Source: Mycolicibacterium vinylchloridicum
GTDB taxonomy: Bacteria; Actinomycetota; Actinomycetes; Mycobacteriales; Mycobacteriaceae
NCBI RefSeq assembly: GCF_013404075.1
Contig: NZ_JACBJQ010000011.1
Span: 62,001 to 126,000 of the forward strand
DNA: 64,000 bases
Direction: 5' to 3'
The notes under the pieces are model-generated. The model searched no databases. It was given only the letters and a program-made list of their open reading frames with translations, and was not told where the DNA came from. The number at the start of each line of letters is the position of its first letter. Position 1 is the first letter of the stretch. Below are positions 32,978-41,418 of this stretch, piece after piece. Position numbers and translations under genes: made by a program.

Positions 32978-34140
32978 ACTTCCTGACGCTCGACGACGAC
33001 GACCGCGTGATCGCCGAAACGGCGACCGCGTTCGCCATCAAACGTCTTGCGCCGCATGCCTTGGACTGGGATCACTCCAAAGAATTCCCGGTCGACGTCT
33101 TGCGGGCGGCCGCCGAGCTGGGGATGGCCGCGATCTACTGCGCCGAGGATGTCGGCGGCAGCGGGCTGCGGCGCCTGGATGCGGTGCGGATCTTCGAGCA
33201 GCTCTCGACGGCCGACCCTGCACTGGCCGCGTTCCTGTCGATCCACAACATGTGCGCGTGGATGGTCGACACGTACGGCACCGACGATCAGCGCAAGTCG
33301 TGGATCCCTCGGCTCGCCTCGATGGAGGCGATCGCCAGCTACTGCCTCACCGAGCCGGGTGCGGGATCGGACGCATCGGCGTTGCGCACCAAGGCCGTCC
33401 GCGACGGCGACCACTACGTGCTCGACGGTGTGAAGCAGTTCATCTCCGGAGCCGGCACCTCCGATGTGTACGTCGTGATGGCCCGCACGGGGTCCGACGG
33501 CCCGCGCGGCATCTCGGCGTTCATCGTCGAAAAAGACACGCCAGGACTGAGTTTCGGTGCCCAAGAAGAGAAGATGGGCTGGAACGTTCAGCCCACCGCC
33601 CAGGTGGTCCTGGAGGGTGTACGGGTGCCGGCGTCGGCGATGCTAGGCGGCCCTGAGGGCGAGGGCACCGGCTTCGGTATCGCCATGAACGGCCTCAACG
33701 GCGGACGCCTCAACATCGCCGCCTGTTCCCTGGGCGGCGCGCAGTCCGCCTACGACAAGGCCGCGAGTTATCTGGCCGACCGCCAAGCCTTCGGCGGGGC
33801 ACTGCTCGACGAGCCCACCATCCGATTCACCTTGGCCGACATGGCCACCGCGCTGGAGACGTCCCGGTTGATGTTGTGGCGCGCGGCCGCCGCGCTGGAC
33901 AACGACGAGCCGGACAAGGTCGCGTTGTGCGCAATGGCCAAACGCTATGTCACCGATGCCTGCTACGACGTGGCCGATCAGGCGCTGCAGCTGCACGGCG
34001 GTTACGGCTACCTGCGGGAGTACGGCATCGAGAAGATCGTCCGCGATCTGCGTGTGCACCGAATCCTGGAGGGCACCAACGAAATCATGCGCGTGGTCAT
34101 CGGGCGGGCCGAGGCCGCCCGGGCGCGCGCATCAGCATAG
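32974..34140 (+). CDS. fadE9: acyl-CoA dehydrogenase of valine catabolism (isobutyryl-CoA dehydrogenase type)
   Basis: From ATG 32974 the protein has 388 residues with full acyl-CoA dehydrogenase structure: SYCLTEPGAGSDASAL (FAD contact), KQFISGAGTSDVYVVMAR, QAFGGALLDEPTIRFTLADM, and QLHGGYGYLREYGIEKIVRD with ILEGTNEIMRVVI at the end. The catalytic Glu is that of ILEGTNE, as in short-chain enzymes. Position between mmsA and mmsB indicates isobutyryl-CoA oxidation. It corresponds to FadE9 of M. tuberculosis. Confidence 0.93.
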   Translation: MNFLTLDDDDRVIAETATAFAIKRLAPHALDWDHSKEFPVDVLRAAAELGMAAIYCAEDVGGSGLRRLDAVRIFEQLSTADPALAAFLSIHNMCAWMVDTYGTDDQRKSWIPRLASMEAIASYCLTEPGAGSDASALRTKAVRDGDHYVLDGVKQFISGAGTSDVYVVMARTGSDGPRGISAFIVEKDTPGLSFGAQEEKMGWNVQPTAQVVLEGVRVPASAMLGGPEGEGTGFGIAMNGLNGGRLNIAACSLGGAQSAYDKAASYLADRQAFGGALLDEPTIRFTLADMATALETSRLMLWRAAAALDNDEPDKVALCAMAKRYVTDACYDVADQALQLHGGYGYLREYGIEKIVRDLRVHRILEGTNEIMRVVIGRAEAARARASA

Positions 34141-34157
34141 GGCAAAGGAGCCTACGC

Positions 34158-35027
34158 ATGACGACGATCGCGTTCCTGGGGCTGGGCCACATGGGTGGAC
34201 CGATGGCGGCCAACCTGGTCAATGCCGGCTACACCGTGCGCGGCTTCGACCCGGTGCCCGCGTTGCGCCAGGCGGCCGAGGAGAAGGGTGCGGCGGTGTT
34301 CGACGCCGGTGCTGCCGCGGTGACCGGAGCCGACGTCGTCATCACCTCGCTGCCCAACGGCGCGATCGTGAAAGCCTGCTACGCCGAAGCACTTCCGGCC
34401 GCCACGGCGGGCACGCTGTTTATCGACACCTCCACCATCTCGGTCGACGACGCCCGTGAGGTGAACGCCCAGGCTGCAGCCGCCGGGATGGCCCAGCTGG
34501 ACGCTCCGGTGTCCGGCGGCATCAAGGGCGCGACGGCCGGCACGCTGGCCTTCATGGTCGGCGGCGAAGCCGATGCGCTGGAGAAGGCCCGTCCGGTGCT
34601 GGAACCCATGGCCAGCAAGGTGATTCACTGCGGATCCTCCGGTGCCGGGCAGGCCGCCAAGCTGTGCAACAACATGGTGCTCGCTGTGCAGCAGATCGCC
34701 GTGGGTGAGGCGTTCGTGCTGGCCGAGAAGCTCGGCCTGTCCGCGCAGTCGCTGTTCGACGTGATCACCGGGGCGACCGGCAACTGCTGGGCAGTGCACA
34801 CCAACTGCCCTGTGCCCGGCCCGGTTCCGACGTCACCGGCCAACAACAATTTCCAGCCGGGGTTCGCCACCGCGCTGATGAACAAGGACCTGGGCCTGGC
34901 GATGGACGCCGTGTCGTCGACCGGCGCGACGGCCCCGCTGGGCACCCACGCCGCCGAGATCTACCGCAAGTTCGCCGGCGAGCACGCCGACCTGGACTTC
35001 AGCGCGGTCATCGAAACGCTGCGCTAG
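34158..35027 (+). CDS. mmsB: 3-hydroxyisobutyrate dehydrogenase
   Basis: From ATG 34158 (AAAGGAG at 34144-34150) the 289-residue protein has the NAD loop IAFLGLGHMGGPMAANLVNAGY, the family signature DAPVSGGIKGATAGTL (substrate loop), and the catalytic lysine in GAGQAAKLCNNMVLA. The GNCWAVHTNCPVPG loop is typical of mycobacterial MmsB. It oxidises 3-hydroxyisobutyrate to methylmalonate semialdehyde, the MmsA substrate. It converges on the MarR gene with a four-base overlap. Confidence 0.95.
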   Translation: MTTIAFLGLGHMGGPMAANLVNAGYTVRGFDPVPALRQAAEEKGAAVFDAGAAAVTGADVVITSLPNGAIVKACYAEALPAATAGTLFIDTSTISVDDAREVNAQAAAAGMAQLDAPVSGGIKGATAGTLAFMVGGEADALEKARPVLEPMASKVIHCGSSGAGQAAKLCNNMVLAVQQIAVGEAFVLAEKLGLSAQSLFDVITGATGNCWAVHTNCPVPGPVPTSPANNNFQPGFATALMNKDLGLAMDAVSSTGATAPLGTHAAEIYRKFAGEHADLDFSAVIETLR

Positions 35028-35548
35028 AAATCCCCGGCGTGGTGGCGCAACGTCTCGATCGACGCCGCCAGGGCCCGCGCTTCGGCAGCCGACAGACCGA
35101 CGTCGGCGAACACCTGCGCGTTGAGCGTCTTGGTGGCGTCCTCGACCGTCGAGCGACCGAGCTCGGTGATCTCCACCAGCGTGGTGCGCCCGTCGGTGGG
35201 GTGCGGCACCCGCTTGACCAGTCCGTCGGCCTCCAGCCGACGAATGGCGTGGGTGACGCTGGTGACATGCACCTGCAACCGGTCGGACGCCTTGGTGATC
35301 GGTAGCGCACCGGTGCGGCTGAACGCCAGCAGGCGCAGCAGCTCGAACCTCGAGAAGCTCAGATCGTAGGGCCGTAGCGCATTCTCGACCCGGGCCAGCA
35401 GGATCTGGTGGGCCCGCATCACCGAGGTCACGGCCACCATGCCCTCGGCGACATCACCCCACCCGGAGCGCTCCCAATTTCGGCGCGCCGCGGCGATCGG
35501 GTCCGGTTTCTCGGACGAGGTTGAGTCGGCAGCCATCCGCTCATTCAT
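35024..35548 (-). CDS. MarR-family transcriptional regulator
   Basis: From ATG 35548 the protein has 174 residues (ATG 35536 or 35569 are alternatives). The winged helix is RPYDLSFSRFELLRLLAF, ITKASDRLQVHVTSVTHAIR, then wing VPHPTDGRTTLVEITELG. It resembles the MarR protein Rv0737, which follows rslA in M. tuberculosis. Convergent overlap with mmsB makes it a candidate controller of the valine operon through the palindrome at 31409, or of the aminotransferase operon at its other side. Neither is shown. Confidence 0.88.
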   Translation of the reverse strand: MNERMAADSTSSEKPDPIAAARRNWERSGWGDVAEGMVAVTSVMRAHQILLARVENALRPYDLSFSRFELLRLLAFSRTGALPITKASDRLQVHVTSVTHAIRRLEADGLVKRVPHPTDGRTTLVEITELGRSTVEDATKTLNAQVFADVGLSAAEARALAASIETLRHHAGDF

Positions 35549-35575
35549 ACCGCATCCGGGCACCGGCACAGGGCA

Positions 35576-36607
35576 CTACCGCCACTCCGCCACCGCGGCG
35601 AGCACCGCGCGCGTCGAGATCCGGTCCCCCACGGTGATTCGCACGCCGCCGTCGGTGTAGTGGCGCACCCGCAGTCCGGCCGGGTCGAAAACTTCCCGCC
35701 ACGGCTTGCGTGCCGGTGGCAGATACACGAAGTTGGCATGCCCTTCGGTGACGTACACCCCCATGGCGCGCAGCCGCATCCGCAGGTAGCGCCGCTGCGC
35801 GGTGATCACCCGGATGCGCCGCCGCAGCTCGCGTTCCGCATCGTAGGACGCGGCGACGGCCACCAGGCCGGTGCAGTCCATCCCGAACGGCAACTGCATC
35901 CGCCACAGCAGGGCGGTCAGTTCGGCAGACCCGAAGCCGTAGCCGATGCGCAGACCCGCAAGACCGTAAGCCTTGGAGAACGTCCGCAACACCAGCACAT
36001 TCGGATACCGCTGGATCAGCGACAGGCCATCGAGCCGGAACGCGGGTGCGACGAACTCGATGTAGGCCTCGTCGAGCAGGACGATGGTGTCACTGGGCAC
36101 CGCGGCCAGGAACCGCTCCACCGCGGGCGCGGACTCTACCGTCCCGGTCGGATTGTGCGGACGGCACAGGACCACGACCTTGGCGTCGGCGGCGGCCTCG
36201 GCCAGCGCATCCAGATCGTGGCAGCCGTGCTCGTCGAGCGGGACCATGATCGGTTGCAGCCGGGCCATCCGCGCGAAGATCGGGTAGCCGTCGAAGGTCG
36301 GTGCGGCCATGGCGATCCGGTCGCCCGGCGCGGTCACGGCGTGCAGGAGCTGCATCGCGACCCCGGTGGCGCCGGGACCGACCACCACCTGGTCCTCGGC
36401 CACCCCGATGTGCCCGGCGATCAACCGCCGCAAGCTCTCCGGCAAGAATTCGGGATACCGGTTGACGGAGCCGGTTGCGGCGATCAGGGCCGAACGCACC
36501 GTCGGCAGCGGCGTGAACGGATTCTCGTTGAGCGACAACGCCAGTGGATCGACGGCGTCGGGCAGTGTGGCCAGACTGTCGCCGGCAACCTGCGACAGCG
36601 GCTGCAT
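35576..36607 (-). CDS. HisC-like PLP-dependent aminotransferase (class I/II)
   Basis: From ATG 36607 the protein has 343 residues. It has the fold type I signatures of histidinol-phosphate aminotransferase relatives: LSLNENPFTPLP (N-terminal substrate site), VVGPGATGVAMQLLHA, CRPHNPTGTVES (PLP-site Asn), LLDEAYIEF (Asp/Tyr) and the Schiff-base lysine in RTFSKAYGLAGLRIGYG. It is not next to his genes; its start shares a base with the stop of the KAS III-like gene. It is the fourth gene of the SigL-promoter operon, so it probably transaminates an intermediate made by the ThDP and KAS-like enzymes. Confidence 0.9.
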   Translation of the reverse strand: MQPLSQVAGDSLATLPDAVDPLALSLNENPFTPLPTVRSALIAATGSVNRYPEFLPESLRRLIAGHIGVAEDQVVVGPGATGVAMQLLHAVTAPGDRIAMAAPTFDGYPIFARMARLQPIMVPLDEHGCHDLDALAEAAADAKVVVLCRPHNPTGTVESAPAVERFLAAVPSDTIVLLDEAYIEFVAPAFRLDGLSLIQRYPNVLVLRTFSKAYGLAGLRIGYGFGSAELTALLWRMQLPFGMDCTGLVAVAASYDAERELRRRIRVITAQRRYLRMRLRAMGVYVTEGHANFVYLPPARKPWREVFDPAGLRVRHYTDGGVRITVGDRISTRAVLAAVAEWR

Positions 36608-37641
36608 CAGGCGGCCCTGCCGCCCCAGCGCACCGCGGCCGCCCCGGCGAAATCGCCGGCGTGGGCGAAGGCCGCCATCAGGATGGTGTCGCCGGCCGAA
36701 ATGCGCCCCTCGCTGATCGCCCGGTCGAGATTGATCGGGATGCCCGCGCCAAACAGGTTGCCGCACTGGTCGAATGTGTCGACGTGCCGCTCGGGCGGTA
36801 GCTCCAGGGCTTCGCGCCAGTTGCGCAGGAACACCCGGTTCGGTTGGTTGGTGACGAGCAGGTCGAGGTCGCGCGACTTCATCCCGATCCGATGGCACAC
36901 CGCCAGTGCGACTTCCGGGACCTGCCGGTTGCCGCGAGCGAGCACCTTGGTGATCTTCGATTCGGTGAATCCGATGTAACCCTCGGCGGGTCCAGGCCGC
37001 CACCACTTGCGCGGCGGATCGAACGCGATCGTCATATCGCCGGCGAACTCACCGTAGGTGCGGGTTTCGATGCCGAGGATCGGCGAGGAGTCCGACACCG
37101 TCACGAGGCCGACGGCCGCGCCGTCGCCGGGCACCGCCGCCTGGGCCTTGCGCCGCACAGTCGGCTGATCGAAGACCTGACCCGCCGAGTTCTGCGCGAT
37201 CGCCACCACCGCGGTCTGCCCTGCGCCCGAGGCCAGCAGCTGCCGGGCCACCTGTAGCCCGAGCACGAACGCCGCGCAGCCGCCGTTGTGCAGATCCAGC
37301 ACCCAATTCGGCCGCATACCAAGGCGATGCGCGATCGCACCGCCACCGCCGTAGAACGGCATGTCCGGCAACTGGGTGTGGGTGATCAGGATGTCCGCAC
37401 CGGAAACCACGTCCTCGCCGTGCCGCTCGATCAGCCCGGCCGCGGCCCGCTCGATCATGTCAGTGGCGGTCTCGTCAGGTGCCACGTGGTGGCGGAACTT
37501 CGGCGCCCGGAACATCAGGTTGTCGCGCAGATCGTCAGAGTCGGCGAACTGAGCGTAATAGTCGGCGGGGACCGGATCGCCGGGCAGGTAACTCGAGACA
37601 TCGATCAAGCTGACATCGGTTTGGCCCATGGCAGTGCTCAT
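36607..37641 (-). CDS. KAS III-like (ketoacyl synthase III family) enzyme lacking the active-site His
   Basis: From ATG 37641 the protein has 344 residues with the thiolase fold: nucleophile Cys122 in LHNGGCAAFVLG, and FDQCGNLFGAGIPINL with Asn295 as the conserved active-site Asn. At the position of the canonical PHQAN His, the sequence reads VTNQPNR, so Asn265 appears to replace the His needed for malonyl decarboxylation. This suggests acyl transfer or non-decarboxylative condensation, perhaps with CoA-bound substrate, since no carrier protein gene is near. The alignment is by eye. It is coupled at both ends (ATGA with the SRPBCC gene, TGATG with the aminotransferase gene). Confidence 0.86.
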   Translation of the reverse strand: MSTAMGQTDVSLIDVSSYLPGDPVPADYYAQFADSDDLRDNLMFRAPKFRHHVAPDETATDMIERAAAGLIERHGEDVVSGADILITHTQLPDMPFYGGGGAIAHRLGMRPNWVLDLHNGGCAAFVLGLQVARQLLASGAGQTAVVAIAQNSAGQVFDQPTVRRKAQAAVPGDGAAVGLVTVSDSSPILGIETRTYGEFAGDMTIAFDPPRKWWRPGPAEGYIGFTESKITKVLARGNRQVPEVALAVCHRIGMKSRDLDLLVTNQPNRVFLRNWREALELPPERHVDTFDQCGNLFGAGIPINLDRAISEGRISAGDTILMAAFAHAGDFAGAAAVRWGGRAA

Positions 37642-38303
37642 TTCATCCACCCCGGCGTCACCGGCAGTCCATTGCGGCGGCGGTATTCGGCGATCGCTTT
37701 GAGATTCTTCAGCTCGAGTTCGTGGCCGGCGCCGAACATGTCCCAGAAATCGCCGACCCACACCGGTCGCTGCGGCGGTGCGGTTTCCGGATAAGGGTTG
37801 TCGTCATAGAACGGATGACGGCAGTTCGTCCACAGCACAACCGAACCAGGCTTGTCGAGCACCGTCTGCGCGTCGATCACCCGCATCAGGTAGATCATCC
37901 ACAAGTGCTTGCCCTGGTCCCATGCGCAGTGGTAGTCGACGGTGCGCGCCTGCGGGTTTGCTTCGGTACGGGTGTAGATGGTTGTCTGCGAACCCAATCG
38001 GTCGTAGGCCACCCACAGCCCCGGCTCGTCGGTCTCTTCGAACCCGCGCAGACTGTAGGTCCATTCCTCCAGCGAGCGGGTGTCGGACAGATATTCGTAC
38101 AGTTCGTCGGGCGGGCAGTCGATGTAGTCGTTGACGGTGCAGTACCGGCCGAAGACCTGGTCGTGCGGATACACCGACCGCATCATCTCCATGATGACCG
38201 GGGTGGCCTTCTCTCGCGGCGATGTCTCGATCCGCATCACTCCCTCGATAGGGGCGGCCGATCCGGTGTGGACGAAAATGTCGTCAAGCGCGGGCAGCGA
38301 CAT
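37638..38303 (-). CDS. SRPBCC-like (START-fold) protein
   Basis: The 221 residues contain a helix-grip fold pattern: YIDCPPDELYEYLSDTRSLE (about 61-80), WVAYDRLGSQTTIYTRTEAN, VDYHCAWDQGKHLWMIYLMR and VVLWTNCRHPFYD, then a C-terminal helix (GHELELKNLKAIAEYRRRNG). The family includes polyketide cyclases and aromatases as well as ligand carriers. The N-terminal ~55 residues are extra. Its gene overlaps the ThDP-enzyme gene by 20 bases and the KAS III-like gene by four, so all four proteins are made together. A cyclase or condensation-helper role is an inference. Confidence 0.75.
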   Translation of the reverse strand: MSLPALDDIFVHTGSAAPIEGVMRIETSPREKATPVIMEMMRSVYPHDQVFGRYCTVNDYIDCPPDELYEYLSDTRSLEEWTYSLRGFEETDEPGLWVAYDRLGSQTTIYTRTEANPQARTVDYHCAWDQGKHLWMIYLMRVIDAQTVLDKPGSVVLWTNCRHPFYDDNPYPETAPPQRPVWVGDFWDMFGAGHELELKNLKAIAEYRRRNGLPVTPGWMK

Positions 38304-40005
38304 GGGGATTGCTCTCCTCGGTGGTTGGGGCCGTGGACTGCCGAAGCGCAGTCAGGAACGGTGCGAACGGCGGGATTTCCTCGGCCGAGCATTCGATGCT
38401 GACGACTGATGGCCCGTCGTCGGCAAGAGCTACCCCCAGTGCGGCATTCAACTGCCCGATCTCACCCACGTCGACCGAACGCAGCCCCGGGAACATGGCA
38501 GCCAAGCCAGCACCCAGATTGCTGGGCCGGAACCTGTTGTAGCTGTATAGATCTCGGTAGTACAACTGCTCACGCGTCACGCACATGGCGTGCGCGTTGT
38601 TGTTGAACAGCACGAAGGTGATCGGCAGCCGGTACTGCAGCGCGGTGTGCACTTCCATGCCATGCATGAAGAACGACCCGTCACCGGCCACCACCACGAC
38701 TCGACGCCGCCGGCCGAACGCGATGCCGATGGCGGCCCCGAAGCTGTAGCCCATGCCGCCCATGCCCAGTGCGACCAGGAACCGCCCCGATCGGCGCACC
38801 GGGAGGTTGTGGATCGCGGCCGCACCCGTGTTGCCCGCATCGACGACGATGTCGACATCGTCGACAAGGACGGCGTCGAGCGCGGAAATCGCATCCCGGT
38901 AACGGATTCCGTCACCGGTGTGGCGCGGCGGGAACAGTTCCTGGCGGCCGATCACCTCAGGCACCCGCACGCCGTTGGGCCGGCACCCACCCCCCGAGAG
39001 CATCATCGCCAGCTTGCCCAGTGATGCGCGTAGGTCGTCGGTCCGGATGTGCGTGCACGGTAGATACGGCGCGGCGGAACCGATGGACATCGTCGGCACG
39101 CAGCTCAGCGCATCATCCAAGCCGCTGCGCGCCGTCACGTTGAACCGGGTTCCGATCAACAGACACAGCGCACTCTCGCGGATGGCATCGGCTATGCCGG
39201 GGTGGCCCATCACACCGGTGACACCGAGCGACGATGACGAACCCAGTCCCGGTGATCCGCTGACGTCCTTCGCGTCGGGTACGGTCGCGACCCTGGCCCG
39301 CAGCAGGGCACGCAGGCGCTCCAGTTCGACACGGGCGTCGTCGCGCGCCACCTGCTCGCCCGCGATGATCGTCACCGGTCCGTGCGCCCGACGCAGTACC
39401 CGGGCGAGCGGCCACGGGTCGCCAACCACCGGCGGCTCCGGCGCCGATGCCAGCCGACTGCGCACCGGAACAAGCGCCTGCTGAACGTCTTTGGGCAGCA
39501 ACAGAACCGCCGGGCCGCCCTGCCACGCCGCGGCGATCGCCTCCGGCAGGGCGGTCACTATCTGCTCGGCAGAAGTAACACGCCGGCAGTACACCGACAC
39601 CGTCGAGAACAGCGCGTGGGCATCCAGCGAGCCGTTTCGCCCGCTGGTGTCCTGAAAACTGCCCCGGCCGTCCATCGCCGTGGCCGGCTGACCGATCAAC
39701 GCCAGCACCGGGACCCGGCTGGCCAGTGATTCTCCCAGTCCGGGAACAAGATTCAGCGACCCACCGCCGGAGGTCGCGATGACCACACCCAACCCACACC
39801 CCGACCGGCTGTACCCGTCGGCCATTGCCGCCGCGGAGAACTCATGCTTCGCCAGCACAGCGGTGACGCCGTCATGAAAGTACGCGGCATCGTAGAGATC
39901 CTCGATATTGGCGCCGTCGACACCGAACATGTAGTCGACGCCGATGGCCGTAAGTTGGTCGACGATGTGGTCGACCACACGCTGTTGCCTGTCCATCTGG
40001 CTCAC
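38284..40005 (-). CDS. thiamine diphosphate-dependent enzyme (acetolactate synthase-like)
   Basis: The 573-residue protein has the three-domain ThDP decarboxylase/synthase fold. The Pyr domain carries the conserved Glu in LAKHEFSAAAMADGYSR (about 51-67); the PP domain carries AGDGSFFMHGMEV and, about 25 residues later, VLFNNNAHAM (GDG-NN ThDP/Mg motif). ALIGQPATAMDGRGSFQD lies in the first domain. The central FAD-type domain is reduced compared with true acetolactate synthase. It should decarboxylate a 2-oxo acid and perhaps join the aldehyde unit to an acceptor. GTG 40005 follows GGGGAGG; ATG 39996 is an alternative. It is the first gene behind a SigL-type promoter. Confidence 0.88.
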   Translation of the reverse strand: MSQMDRQQRVVDHIVDQLTAIGVDYMFGVDGANIEDLYDAAYFHDGVTAVLAKHEFSAAAMADGYSRSGCGLGVVIATSGGGSLNLVPGLGESLASRVPVLALIGQPATAMDGRGSFQDTSGRNGSLDAHALFSTVSVYCRRVTSAEQIVTALPEAIAAAWQGGPAVLLLPKDVQQALVPVRSRLASAPEPPVVGDPWPLARVLRRAHGPVTIIAGEQVARDDARVELERLRALLRARVATVPDAKDVSGSPGLGSSSSLGVTGVMGHPGIADAIRESALCLLIGTRFNVTARSGLDDALSCVPTMSIGSAAPYLPCTHIRTDDLRASLGKLAMMLSGGGCRPNGVRVPEVIGRQELFPPRHTGDGIRYRDAISALDAVLVDDVDIVVDAGNTGAAAIHNLPVRRSGRFLVALGMGGMGYSFGAAIGIAFGRRRRVVVVAGDGSFFMHGMEVHTALQYRLPITFVLFNNNAHAMCVTREQLYYRDLYSYNRFRPSNLGAGLAAMFPGLRSVDVGEIGQLNAALGVALADDGPSVVSIECSAEEIPPFAPFLTALRQSTAPTTEESNPHVAARA

Positions 40006-40028
40006 CTGTCCTCCCCGACCCTGCCAGT

Positions 40029-40056
40029 GACACGAGCTGCGAAGCGGTTCGGTTCA
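40029..40056 (-). promoter_or_regulatory. SigL-type promoter of the ThDP/KAS operon
   Basis: Read on the minus strand: -35 TGAACC (40056-40051), 16-base spacer, -10 CGTGTC (40034-40029). Both hexamers and the spacing equal the promoter before sigL (41375-41402). Transcription should start near 40022, some 17 bases before the GTG at 40005. Confidence 0.78.
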
Positions 40057-40106
40057 CCAAGCAGGGCCCTGATCAGATGAAAAGTCCATCAGCAGAAGGC
40101 TTTTGA

Positions 40107-40122
40107 CTGATCGCTAGATCAG
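40107..40122. promoter_or_regulatory. 16-bp palindrome between rslA and the ThDP operon
   Basis: CTGATCGCTAGATCAG is a perfect inverted repeat (six-base arms, GCTA centre), eight bases beyond the rslA stop. A second CTGATCAG palindrome lies at 40069-40076. It may be a weak rslA terminator or an operator upstream of the SigL-type promoter. Confidence 0.4.
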
Positions 40123-40129
40123 CGGGGAA

Positions 40130-40843
40130 TTACAGACTGCGTTCCAGCAGGATGTCGCCGGTGTCCGCCTTGACCACCTGGACGGAGGCGATCTTCTCCA
40201 TCGGCATCGACGTGCTGCCGGTCGGCGAAGCCGATTCGCCCTCGCGGGCCATCCAGGTCGCCAGCTGCACCTTGCTCCCGTCGCGGCCGACCGCGTACAT
40301 CACCAGCTTGTCGGCGTCCTCGGTGGCCTCGCTGCCGATCTCCTCGTGGTACGTGCACGTCATCTCCACGTGGGTGCCCCACCCCATGGGGGTCACCTGC
40401 ACCGTCGCGTCGAACGAGGACGGCATCACCGGGGTCATGCTGACAGCCGTGGCAGACGCGTGCAGCGTGTGGCCCGGGTCGGCGAAGGGCGCCGGTTTGA
40501 TCGCGACGAGGGTCCCGACGGCCAGCACCGCGGCAGCCGCGGCGGCCACCGTCCACGTGATCCACCGGCTGCGACGTCGGCGGCGCCGCACCTCGAAGAG
40601 CACGCCGTCGAGCAGCTGCGGGCGCAGCGGCGGCGGTTCGCTATCGCCGGTGTCGATAGCGGCCACGTCGTCCGGGCTGAGCATGGCCAGCAGGGCCGGC
40701 ATGCCGCTGAGCTCACCGACCGCGGTGCGGCACGGCACGCATCCGCTCAGGTGTGCCTCGTATTCGCGGCGCTCGGTGCTCGACAGGGACCCGAGAACAT
40801 AAGAGGCATCCCACGTCTCGTAAGGGTCGTACGGATCGTTCAC
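40130..40843 (-). CDS. rslA: zinc-type anti-sigma factor RslA
   Basis: The 237-residue membrane protein has an N-terminal cytosolic anti-sigma domain with the ZAS motif HLSGCVPC (His-x3-Cys-x2-Cys, about 31-38), one TM segment (WITWTVAAAAAAVLAVGTLVAI, about 93-114) and an external domain (about 120-237) ending TGDILLERSL. It holds SigL inactive until oxidation or zinc loss. The gene overlaps sigL by four bases (GTGA), as in M. tuberculosis Rv0735-Rv0736. Confidence 0.93.
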   Translation of the reverse strand: MNDPYDPYETWDASYVLGSLSSTERREYEAHLSGCVPCRTAVGELSGMPALLAMLSPDDVAAIDTGDSEPPPLRPQLLDGVLFEVRRRRRRSRWITWTVAAAAAAVLAVGTLVAIKPAPFADPGHTLHASATAVSMTPVMPSSFDATVQVTPMGWGTHVEMTCTYHEEIGSEATEDADKLVMYAVGRDGSKVQLATWMAREGESASPTGSTSMPMEKIASVQVVKADTGDILLERSL

Positions 40844-41355
40844 CGTGTCACCCCCATCTCCTGCAGCGTCAGGCGAAGCGCACGCACCGCGTAGTGCAGC
40901 CTCGACTTCACCGTTCCTTCGGCAATCTGGAGGTCGGCCGCGATCTGCGCTGTGGTCCAGCCAAGATAGTAGGAACGGCGGACCACAGCGCGATGGTCGG
41001 GCGACAGCTGAGCCAGCGCGTCACCGATCAGCAGCCGGTCCAGTGCCGAGTTGACCTCGTCGGGCCCGGCGGGTTCCGGGGCGCCCTCGGTGTCCAGCGA
41101 GTCGGTTTCCTTGCGGAACCGGGCACTGCGTCGTTCGTCGATGATCATGTTGCGCGCGACCGTGAACAGCCACGCCCGAGCGGAGCGTTCGGCGTCGCCG
41201 GCCACCTCGGGGTGTTGCCAGGCGCGCAGCAGCGTCTCCTGCACCACGTCCTCGGCGCGCGCCGGATCCCCGGTGAGCCGCAGCGCATAGCGCCACAATG
41301 CGGCCGCGTGCTCCTGGTAGAGCACTCGCACCAACGCCGCTTCCGGGTCGTCCAT
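40840..41355 (-). CDS. sigL: ECF RNA polymerase sigma factor SigL
   Basis: The ~171-residue ECF factor has region 2 (YQEHAAALWRYALRLTGDPA, DVVQETLLRAWQHP, ARAWLFTVARNMIIDERRSA) and region 4 (LSPDHRAVVRRSYYLGWTTA, IAEGTVKSRLHYAVRALR). GTG 41358 just upstream is an equally possible start; ATG 41355 has better spacing to GGGAGG. Position next to mapA, adk and secY and coupling to a ZAS-type anti-sigma factor identify it as SigL. A TGAACC-N16-CGTGTC promoter in front indicates autoregulation. In M. tuberculosis SigL controls cell-envelope polyketide genes. Confidence 0.95.
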   Translation of the reverse strand: MDDPEAALVRVLYQEHAAALWRYALRLTGDPARAEDVVQETLLRAWQHPEVAGDAERSARAWLFTVARNMIIDERRSARFRKETDSLDTEGAPEPAGPDEVNSALDRLLIGDALAQLSPDHRAVVRRSYYLGWTTAQIAADLQIAEGTVKSRLHYAVRALRLTLQEMGVTR

Positions 41356-41374
41356 CACTCAACCTCCCGGTGGA

Positions 41375-41402
41375 GACACGTAACCGGTGAGTGTCGGGTT
41401 CA
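41375..41402 (-). promoter_or_regulatory. autoregulatory SigL promoter
   Basis: On the minus strand: TGAACC (41402-41397), 16 bases, CGTGTC (41380-41375). This fits the SigL consensus as I recall it (TGAACC...CGTgtc). The expected start near 41368 leaves a short leader with GGGAGG before ATG 41355. Confidence 0.8.
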
Positions 41403-41418
41403 AGTGTGCGCCGCGACT

